Source: Cytophagales bacterium (lineage in GTDB: Bacteria; Bacteroidota; Bacteroidia; Cytophagales; Cyclobacteriaceae). From it: a stretch of DNA of 6,116 nucleotides. Below are positions 1-6,116 of the stretch, piece after piece. The stretch is from positions 1-6,116 of the forward strand of contig JAJCYK010000020.1 in assembly GCA_029262935.1 (NCBI GenBank), in the 5' to 3' direction. Made by a program: the position numbers and the translations under genes. Under the pieces are notes generated by a model. The model was not told the origin of the DNA and did no database searches. It worked only from the letters and a program-made list of their open reading frames with translations. Each line of letters opens with the position of its first letter. The first letter of the stretch is position 1.

Positions 1-2790
1 TCCTCCAATGATATCCTAGTGATATCATCAGTTGGATACATTACGCAAGAAATTTCTGTAGGATCACAATCAACCATTAATGTGTCTTTAAGTGAAGACA
101 TTCAGTCTTTAGCTGAAGTGGTGGTAGTAGGGTATGGCGAAATCGAGGCAGGTGATGCCACGGGAGCTGTTACCTCAGTAAAACCAGAAGATTTTAACAA
201 AGGAGTTATTGCCTCCCCCGAAGAATTGATTCAAGGTCGGGCTGCTGGTGTACAAATAACCACTGCTAGTGGGGAACCTGGTTCCGGAATCAACATTAGA
301 GTAAGAGGAACTTCTTCCGTAAGAAGTAATAACAACCCCTTGTTTGTGGTAGATGGTGTACCTCTAAGTGGAGGGAATACTCAAGCGGGTGGTGATTTAG
401 TAGGGTTCGGGTCTAGTACTGCTAGAAACCCACTAAACTTTCTCAACCCTAGTGACATTGCCAGTATTGACATTCTTAAAGACGCTTCTGCAACCGCTAT
501 ATACGGTTCCAGGGGTGCTAATGGTGTTATTATCATTACTACTAAAAGTGGTAAAGCGGGTCAAGGTACTTTGGACTACTCCGTTTCTTTTGGTGTATCC
601 AAAATTTCTGAAACATACGATTTACTTGAACGAGACGCTTTCCTAGATGCTTACGAAGGTTTTAACGGGGCACAAGCAGCTGCTGATCTAGATGGTGGTG
701 CCAACACCGATTGGCAAGACGAAGTATTTCGTACGGCACTAACACAAAGTCATAACTTAAGTTACGGCGGAGGCAGCGAAAGTGGTGACTATCGTTTCTC
801 TTTAGCCTATTTCGACCAAGAAGGTATTGTGACCGGATCGGGTCTGGAAAGAGTAACGGCAAGATTTAATGGAAAACGGAGGTTTATCAACGACCGTTTA
901 ACAGTAAGCGCACAATTTACCGTGTCCAACACTAAGGACGACTTGGTTCCCATCAGTGACAACTCCGGTTTCCGTGGTGACCTTATTGGTAATGTGCTTA
1001 AAGCAAACCCTACTACTCCAGTGAGAGATACCAACGGGGATTTTGTACAGCCCGGTATTACAGAACCTAATCCAGTAGCTATTATTGAACTATCCGAAAT
1101 ATTTGCTAACACCCTACGTGCCTTAGGTAATATTTCTGCTGAATTAAAAATAACTGATGACTTAAGCTTCAAAACAGTTTTAGGTATCGACAAATCTATT
1201 TCTAGTCGAACTGATGCCTTCTCTAGGGACTTGGTAGCAGGAGATATCGTGGATATTGGAAGGTTGACTTTATCGGATATTGACATCTCAAATAATTTGT
1301 GGGAAAACTACTTTACTTATAAAAAAGGGTTTGGAAACGTAAACCTTACGGGACTTCTAGGGTATTCCTATCAGGAATTCACTTTTACCCAGAAGATTTT
1401 TGAAATGGCGAACTTCCGTACGGGCGATCTTGATTTAATGATCAACAATTTTGCTTCTGCAGATCAAGACGACAATACCAATTCTGCAGTGGGTAGGAAC
1501 TCCGCTAAAACGGTAGATGAATTGCAATCATTCTTTGGTAGAGTAAATGTGGATATTCAAGATAGGTATCTTTTCACTGCTACTTTAAGAGCTGATGGTT
1601 CTACTCGATTCGGTAGCGGGAACCAATATGGTTACTTCCCATCATTTGCATTTAAGTGGAGACTCTCAGATGAAGCGTTTGTTCCAGAGTTATTCAGTGA
1701 CTTAGGTCTGCGTGTAGGATATGGTCTTACAGGTAATCAAGAAATCCCTCATAACTTATTTCAAGAACGTCAACGTTACGGTGATTGGACCATCAATAGT
1801 GGTGCTAGTGGAACAGACGGTGGAGGCTTGAGTTCAGTGGCATTTGCTAACCCAGATTTGAAATGGGAGTCTACTTCCCAAATCAATTTGGGTATTGACT
1901 TTGGATTTGCAGGCAACCGGTTAAGTGGTTCCTTGGATTTTTATCGCAAGAACACCAATGATTTACTTATTCAAGTAACAGCTGCACAGCCTGCAGTAGC
2001 TCCTTTCGTTTGGGACAATTTGGATGCTGATGTAATAAACCAAGGGATCGAGTTATCCCTAACTGGTGTGGTGATGGATTCAGATCTTTACTGGGAAATA
2101 CTGGGTAACTTTGCCTACAATAAAAATGAAGTACAAGATTTTGGTGGCTTGATTGATACCGGAGATATTGATGGTCAGGGTCTTACGGGAGCCTTCTCTC
2201 AACGTATTGCCGAAGGGCAACCTTTATTTGCATACTTTTTGAGACAATTTGGAGGCTTTGATGATGCCGGAAATTCAATTTACCCTAATGGTGACTTCCA
2301 GGAATTTACTGGAGACAGTCCATTGCCTACTGTTACTGCAGGGGTTACCAATACGCTACGTTATAAAGGTTTCGACCTGACTGTATTCTTCACAGGCCAG
2401 TTCGGTCACTCTATCTATAGTAATACCGCTAACGCCTTCTTTACTGCAGGGTCTTTGGCTAATGGTAGAAACGTGACCACAGATGTTGTTGGTAATGGAG
2501 AAGGTAGTTTAAATGCCCCTGATGTAAGTACGCGATTTCTTGAAAAAGGAGATTTTGTAAGATTACAAAACGTTTCTATAGGATATAATGTTCCTACTAC
2601 TAACAGTGTAATCTCTTCATTGCGTTTGTACCTCACGGGACAGAACTTATTTGTGATTACTGATTACAGTGGTCAGGATCCGGAAGTAAATGTGAACAAG
2701 CAGATCAACGGTGTACCGTCATTCGGTATTGATTATACCACGTATCCTCGTGCTAGGACTTTTACGTTTGGTGCTAATATCACATTCTAA
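1..2790 (+). CDS. SusC/RagA-family TonB-dependent outer-membrane transporter (5' partial)
   Basis: The product imports an oligomeric nutrient across the outer membrane, energised by TonB, with the SusD-like lipoprotein encoded just downstream as its lid. The frame is open from base 1, so the gene starts upstream; the GTG at 19 is an internal valine codon. Of 929 visible residues (counted from base 1), about 3-38 look like the end of a carboxypeptidase-regulatory-like domain (VGYITQEI, then INVSLSED). Next come the TonB-box region EVVVVGYG (39-46), a plug domain (about 47-185) with IRVRGTSS and NPLFVVDGVP, and the SusC signature LKDASATAIYGSRGANGVI (159-177). The rest is a beta-barrel ending in YPRARTFTFGANITF, with the C-terminal phenylalanine expected for BAM-dependent assembly. 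Family members are usually around 1000 residues, so roughly 80 (signal peptide plus most of the N-terminal domain) are missing. No frameshift is seen. Family assignment is very secure; substrate is unknown. Confidence 0.97.
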   Translation, partial: SSNDILVISSVGYITQEISVGSQSTINVSLSEDIQSLAEVVVVGYGEIEAGDATGAVTSVKPEDFNKGVIASPEELIQGRAAGVQITTASGEPGSGINIRVRGTSSVRSNNNPLFVVDGVPLSGGNTQAGGDLVGFGSSTARNPLNFLNPSDIASIDILKDASATAIYGSRGANGVIIITTKSGKAGQGTLDYSVSFGVSKISETYDLLERDAFLDAYEGFNGAQAAADLDGGANTDWQDEVFRTALTQSHNLSYGGGSESGDYRFSLAYFDQEGIVTGSGLERVTARFNGKRRFINDRLTVSAQFTVSNTKDDLVPISDNSGFRGDLIGNVLKANPTTPVRDTNGDFVQPGITEPNPVAIIELSEIFANTLRALGNISAELKITDDLSFKTVLGIDKSISSRTDAFSRDLVAGDIVDIGRLTLSDIDISNNLWENYFTYKKGFGNVNLTGLLGYSYQEFTFTQKIFEMANFRTGDLDLMINNFASADQDDNTNSAVGRNSAKTVDELQSFFGRVNVDIQDRYLFTATLRADGSTRFGSGNQYGYFPSFAFKWRLSDEAFVPELFSDLGLRVGYGLTGNQEIPHNLFQERQRYGDWTINSGASGTDGGGLSSVAFANPDLKWESTSQINLGIDFGFAGNRLSGSLDFYRKNTNDLLIQVTAAQPAVAPFVWDNLDADVINQGIELSLTGVVMDSDLYWEILGNFAYNKNEVQDFGGLIDTGDIDGQGLTGAFSQRIAEGQPLFAYFLRQFGGFDDAGNSIYPNGDFQEFTGDSPLPTVTAGVTNTLRYKGFDLTVFFTGQFGHSIYSNTANAFFTAGSLANGRNVTTDVVGNGEGSLNAPDVSTRFLEKGDFVRLQNVSIGYNVPTTNSVISSLRLYLTGQNLFVITDYSGQDPEVNVNKQINGVPSFGIDYTTYPRARTFTFGANITF

Positions 2791-2807
2791 TAAATAAATT
2801 TATTCAA
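2791..2807 (+). promoter_or_regulatory. A/T-rich SusC-SusD junction with SD-less translation start
   Basis: The 17 bases between the SusC stop and the SusD start contain 16 A/T, one C and no G, so there is no Shine-Dalgarno motif. A second in-frame TAA (2791-2793) follows the SusC stop directly, giving tandem stops. A/T-rich, unstructured leaders in place of a Shine-Dalgarno are typical of Bacteroidota. The short gap implies that the two genes are cotranscribed and probably translationally coordinated. A 12-base palindrome AATAAATTTATT (2793-2804) is present, but it is weak and probably a by-product of composition. Confidence 0.45.
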
Positions 2808-4313
2808 ATGATGAATTCAAAAATTATACAAAATCTACTCTTAAGTACTTTAGGACTGATGGCTATGGCCTCATGTACCAACTTGGATGTAGAAGAGCAA
2901 GATTCAATTATCGTAGAATCTTCTGGTGGGTTTACCGCTGGTGATCCTACTGCATTACTTGATGCAGCTTATAATGACTTAGGTGCTTACACGGATCAGG
3001 CAAATATGTATTCGCTATCCACACATACTTCAGATGAACTCATCCCTCCTACCCGAGGTGTGGATTGGGGGGATAACGGGGTTTGGAGAACCCTGCATGC
3101 TCACACGTGGGATGCCACCCACTCTTATGTATTAGGTGCCTGGAACCAATTGAATGAACGTATATTTAAGGCAAACCAAATCTTAGCTTCAAACCCAAGT
3201 CCTATTGAAGAGGCCGAAGCTAAGTTCTTGCGAGCTTTTCATATGTGGCACGTGATGGATCTTTATGGCCAAGTACCCTTTAGAGAAGTTACCGAGGGTG
3301 TAGATGTTGATCCCCGAGTATTAAGCAAAACGGAAGCTTTTGCTTTTATCGAGCAAGATCTAAACGATGCCTTAGCTAGCTTGGCAACTACCGGACCTTC
3401 TGCAGATAATGAAACAGCCACCCGTGCAGCTGCCAATTTCCTGTTGGCCAGAATGTATTTAAATAAGGCTGTGTACGATGCTACTGTGGATGAAAATGGT
3501 TTGCCTGCCTTGAATTTTAATGCCGCGGATATGACTAAAGTTGTAGAGTTCGTAGACGCTATCACGGCAGACGGTTACAGTTTGGAGAGCGAGTACTTCA
3601 CGAATTTTCAAACAGATGCCACTTCAGAAGTGATATTTGTCTCAAAGGGTGGTACTGCTCAAAACCGTTGGTTTATGACTTTGCACTACAGCCAAAACCC
3701 CAGTGCCTGGAATGGTTTTACCACCCTAGCAGATTTTTACAACACATTTGACGCGACTGATTCAAGAATTGGAAACTATCCAGACCCTACCGGCAACGAT
3801 TTTGATGGTATTGGTCGGGGATTCCTGATCGGACAACAATTCAATGACGACGGCACGCAAACCATTGATTCTCGTACGCAATTGCCGTTGCAGTTTACTT
3901 TAGATGTACCTCTTGCTGGTGCTGCGACTCCCAAAGGAGTTCGTGTAATCAAATACCACCCAGCGACTGCCGGCAAATACATCCTTATGCGTTATGGTGA
4001 TGCTGTATTGATGAAAGCAGAAGCCATCATGCGTGGTGGTACCAGTGGAGAAACCGCTTTGGAGGTAGTAAACGGACTGCGCGCTGTTCGCGGAGCTGAC
4101 GCCCTGGGCGCACTTAGTGATGCAGATATGTTGAATGAAAGAGGTTTCGAGACCTATTGGGAAGGATATCGTCGGCAAGATCAAATCCGCTTTGCCACAT
4201 TTAACAATACTTGGAGTGAAAAATCGGTTACGGATCCTTTCAGGGTGTTGTTCCCAATACCTCAACAAGCCATTGATTCTAACCCGAATTTAACTCAGAA
4301 TCCCGGGTATTAG
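2808..4313 (+). CDS. SusD/RagB-family nutrient-binding outer-membrane lipoprotein
   Basis: This surface lipoprotein captures substrate and caps the SusC barrel. It is complete at 501 residues, within the usual SusD range. The N-terminus is a lipoprotein signal: Lys5, a hydrophobic stretch, then lipobox MASC with Cys23 as the predicted lipidated residue, followed by acidic residues (D26, E29, E30) compatible with surface export. The SusD-like N-terminal domain includes a tryptophan-rich segment (W87, W93, W101, W112; LHAHTWD at 96-102) and the TPR-type helix FLRAFHMWHVMDLYGQVPF (140-158). The C-terminal SusD/RagB domain shows YILMRYGDAVLMKAEA (391-406), LNERGFETYWEGYRRQDQIR (442-461) and the characteristic ending IPQQAIDSNPNLTQNPGY. 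Two adjacent ATGs (2808, 2811) could both start it; the first is chosen, and the choice changes one residue only. It lies 17 nt after SusC, in the standard susC-susD order. The aromatic residues could contact a sugar or other ring-bearing ligand, but the ligand cannot be inferred. Confidence 0.97.
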   Translation: MMNSKIIQNLLLSTLGLMAMASCTNLDVEEQDSIIVESSGGFTAGDPTALLDAAYNDLGAYTDQANMYSLSTHTSDELIPPTRGVDWGDNGVWRTLHAHTWDATHSYVLGAWNQLNERIFKANQILASNPSPIEEAEAKFLRAFHMWHVMDLYGQVPFREVTEGVDVDPRVLSKTEAFAFIEQDLNDALASLATTGPSADNETATRAAANFLLARMYLNKAVYDATVDENGLPALNFNAADMTKVVEFVDAITADGYSLESEYFTNFQTDATSEVIFVSKGGTAQNRWFMTLHYSQNPSAWNGFTTLADFYNTFDATDSRIGNYPDPTGNDFDGIGRGFLIGQQFNDDGTQTIDSRTQLPLQFTLDVPLAGAATPKGVRVIKYHPATAGKYILMRYGDAVLMKAEAIMRGGTSGETALEVVNGLRAVRGADALGALSDADMLNERGFETYWEGYRRQDQIRFATFNNTWSEKSVTDPFRVLFPIPQQAIDSNPNLTQNPGY

Positions 4314-4334
4314 TATCCCAAATAATTATACATT

Positions 4335-4373
4335 TAAAGCAAGTAGTCTTCATGACTGCTTGCTTTATTTTTT
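4335..4373 (+). terminator. Intrinsic terminator after the SusD-like gene
   Basis: A near-perfect inverted repeat begins 21 bases after the SusD stop. The left arm is 4335-4348 (TAAAGCAAGTAGTC) and the right arm 4354-4367 (GACTGCTTGCTTTA): 14 pairs with a single G-U wobble around a 5-base loop (TTCAT). The right arm runs into TTTATTTTTT (4364-4373), giving the stem-plus-U-tract form of a rho-independent terminator. It should end, or strongly reduce, the SusC-SusD transcript before the downstream lipoprotein gene. Confidence 0.85.
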
Positions 4374-4396
4374 CCATAAAGGTAGCTTTACCTCCT

Positions 4397-6116
4397 ATGA
4401 GAAAGTCTCTGTTTTACTTGGTTCTAACATTGGGAAGTTGTTCCTACCCTCAGCAGCCCCAAGAACTTTTACAGTTTACCGCTTTAACTCAAAGTGAAAC
4501 AGGTATTGCGTTTTCCAATACACTTTCACTAAGTGAAGATTTTGATGTCTTTCGCTATAGAAACTATTACAATGGCGGCGGTGTCGCTATTGGTGATATC
4601 AACAACGACGGTTTGGCTGATGTATACTTAACAGCCAACATGCTACCTAATAAATTGTTTCTTAATAAAGGTGATTTCCAATTTGAGGACATTTCTCTAC
4701 CTGCTGGAGTAGCGGGAGTAAAAGGCTGGTCTACCGGAGTTTCCATGGCAGATGTCAATGGTGATGGTCTGTTGGACATTTATGTATGCAACTCGGGTGA
4801 CGTAAAAGGTGGGGATCGGGAGAACGAACTTTTCATTAACAATGGAGACCAGACGTTTACGGAACGAGCCTCAGAATATGGGCTGGCTGACTTAGGTTTT
4901 AGTACCCATGCCGTATTTTTTGACTATGATCAGGATGGTGACATGGACTGTTATATTCTCAACAATTCATTTCGCCCGGTTTCCACTCTGGGGCTAGAAA
5001 ACATCAGGCATGAACGTGATTCTACCGGCGGAGATAAGCTTTACCGCAATCATCAAAATAAATTTGAAGATGTCAGTAGTGAGGCCGGTATTTATGGAAG
5101 TGTCATTGGGTTTGGCTTAGGAGTGACAATCACAGATGTAAATCTCGACAGTTGGTTGGATATCTACGTTTCTAACGATTTTTTCGAAAGAGACTACTTA
5201 TACATCAATCAAAAGGACGGCACCTTTAAAGACGAATTGACCTCTCGAATAGGTCATATCAGTCAATTCTCTATGGGGGCGGATGCCGCCGACATCAACA
5301 ATGATGGTCGTCCCGAAATATTTGTTACCGACATGTTGCCGGATAATGACCAAAGGCTTAAAACCGTTACCAATTTTGAGTCCTTCGATATTTATCAAAA
5401 CAAGCTAGAGAATGATTATTACGAGCAGTACATGCGCAATACCTTACAGCTCAACACCGAGGACGGTTCCTTTCAGGAGATTGGGCAATACGCCGGTGTA
5501 GAAGCTACCGATTGGAGTTGGGGAGCAGTAATAGCAGATTTCGACTTGGATAGAAACAAGGAAATTTTCGTAAGCAATGGAGTATACAGGGATGTCACGG
5601 ATCAAGACTTTATTAATTTTTTAGCAAATGAAGCCAATGTGCTGAAAGATCTAAAAGAAGGGAAAGTGGACTTCCAGAAGTTGGTGGATCGCATGCCTTC
5701 AAATAAGTTAAGCAACTTCCTCTTCAAAAGCAGCTCTGACCTCCAGTTTGAAAATGTCTCTGAAGATTGGGGACTTAGTGAACCTTCATTTTCCAATGGA
5801 GCCGCTTACGGAGATTTAGACAATGACGGGGATTTGGACTTGGTAGTTAACAATGTCAATCACGCTCCGTTTGTCTATCGAAACGAATCCGTTCAAAAGG
5901 AGTCGGGCCATTTTCTTGCCCTCTCATTTATAGGCCCCGATAAAAATTCCTTTGGGGTAGGTGCTAGAGTAAACGCGTACCTGGGACCAGAGCTCATTAT
6001 GGTTGAAAACATACCTACCAAAGGATTTCAATCCTCTATGGATTACAAAATGATACTAGGTTTGGGAGAGGCTACTACCATAGATAGTTTAGTGGTGTAT
6101 TGGGGGTATCATAAAA
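4397..6116 (+). CDS. FG-GAP/VCBS-repeat beta-propeller lipoprotein with ASPIC/UnbV domain (3' partial)
   Basis: The frame is open from ATG 4397 to the window end, giving 573 residues with no stop, so the gene continues beyond. A short lipoprotein signal (MRK, hydrophobic core, lipobox LGSC, Cys15) predicts an envelope-anchored, probably surface, protein. Seven D-x-[DN]-x-D-G-type calcium loops start at D67, D119, D176, D247, D299, D381 and D473, each followed by a beta-strand (as in DINNDGLADVYL), suggesting a seven-bladed propeller. The fourth (DVNLDSWLD) and sixth (DFDLDRNKE) loops lack the usual glycine. Segments resembling conserved parts of the Bacteroidota family are TDMLPDND (311-318), QYMRNTLQLN (344-353) and TDWSWGAVIADFD (371-383). 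Residues about 505-570 match an ASPIC/UnbV (CRTAC1-like) domain, including FGVGARVNAYLG and GFQSSMDY. From memory, relatives run to about 1100 residues, so about half is probably missing. An in-frame ATG at 4352 is less likely, because it puts MTACFIFSIKVALPP before a good signal peptide. The family role is unknown; proximity to SusCD suggests a binding accessory. Annotation as 'RNA-binding' would be unsupported. Confidence 0.9.
   Translation, partial: MRKSLFYLVLTLGSCSYPQQPQELLQFTALTQSETGIAFSNTLSLSEDFDVFRYRNYYNGGGVAIGDINNDGLADVYLTANMLPNKLFLNKGDFQFEDISLPAGVAGVKGWSTGVSMADVNGDGLLDIYVCNSGDVKGGDRENELFINNGDQTFTERASEYGLADLGFSTHAVFFDYDQDGDMDCYILNNSFRPVSTLGLENIRHERDSTGGDKLYRNHQNKFEDVSSEAGIYGSVIGFGLGVTITDVNLDSWLDIYVSNDFFERDYLYINQKDGTFKDELTSRIGHISQFSMGADAADINNDGRPEIFVTDMLPDNDQRLKTVTNFESFDIYQNKLENDYYEQYMRNTLQLNTEDGSFQEIGQYAGVEATDWSWGAVIADFDLDRNKEIFVSNGVYRDVTDQDFINFLANEANVLKDLKEGKVDFQKLVDRMPSNKLSNFLFKSSSDLQFENVSEDWGLSEPSFSNGAAYGDLDNDGDLDLVVNNVNHAPFVYRNESVQKESGHFLALSFIGPDKNSFGVGARVNAYLGPELIMVENIPTKGFQSSMDYKMILGLGEATTIDSLVVYWGYHK

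Noticed and set aside
19..21. GTG as the translation start of the SusC-like gene
   Set aside because: The frame is open upstream to base 1, and the residues on both sides continue a carboxypeptidase-regulatory-like domain. No signal peptide follows, so this is an internal codon of a truncated gene.
9..27. Repeated TGATATC (9-15 and 20-26) at the window start
   Set aside because: It is a short direct repeat inside coding sequence, with no flanking structure and no further copies seen. It encodes ordinary residues of the N-terminal domain.
807..1286. 159-codon antisense open frame inside the SusC-like gene
   Set aside because: It lies wholly opposite a confidently assigned coding region, and its translation shows no recognisable domain or signal. 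It is a shadow of the sense codons, as are the other open frames opposite or overlapping the SusC, SusD and propeller genes.
2793..2804. Palindrome AATAAATTTATT as an operator or terminator between SusC and SusD
   Set aside because: It consists only of A/T, has no G-C pairs and no U-tract, and lies in a junction where such palindromes arise easily by composition. The susC-susD pair is expected to be cotranscribed.
3900..4268. 122-codon antisense open frame inside the SusD-like gene
   Set aside because: It is opposite the most conserved SusD C-terminal motifs, and its translation resembles no family I recognise.
4352..4354. Upstream in-frame ATG for the propeller lipoprotein
   Set aside because: It sits in the loop and right arm of the terminator hairpin and would place 15 extra residues before an otherwise well-formed MRK...LGSC lipoprotein signal. 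ATG 4397 is the better start.
4391..4396. CCTCCT just before ATG 4397, considered as a ribosome-binding element
   Set aside because: It is the complement of a Shine-Dalgarno sequence rather than the sequence itself, so it cannot pair with the 16S anti-SD. It is probably coincidental.

Overview
The window looks like a chromosomal nutrient-uptake locus from a member of the Bacteroidota, most likely a free-living (perhaps marine) flavobacterium or relative. The evidence is a SusC/RagA TonB-dependent transporter followed directly by a SusD/RagB lipoprotein, A/T-rich translation starts without a Shine-Dalgarno sequence, and moderate-to-low GC (judged by eye, not computed). No genus can be named from the sequence alone.

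Layout, all on the + strand: (1) 1-2790 is a SusC-like outer-membrane transporter whose 5' end lies outside the window. (2) A 17-nt A/T-only junction (apart from one C) leads to (3) 2808-4313, a complete SusD-like surface lipoprotein. (4) 4335-4373 is a strong intrinsic terminator. (5) 4397-6116 is the first 573 codons of a long lipoprotein with FG-GAP/VCBS-type calcium-loop repeats (a predicted seven-bladed beta-propeller) and an ASPIC/UnbV domain. It has no stop before the window ends and continues past it. Coding density is nearly complete and there is no gene-free stretch over 300 bases. I see no RNA genes, CRISPR arrays, insertion sequences or obvious repeats.

Working model: SusC forms the TonB-driven outer-membrane channel and SusD the substrate-capturing lid above it. 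The third protein, also predicted to be lipid-anchored and probably calcium-stabilised, would be an accessory surface-binding component. The SusCD architecture is established for glycan and peptide/oligomer import; the substrate here cannot be read from the sequence, and no carbohydrate-active enzyme is visible in the window. The most interesting points are the partnership of SusCD with a large propeller/UnbV lipoprotein family of unknown function, the terminator that separates it from the SusCD transcript, and the degeneration of two of its seven calcium loops.
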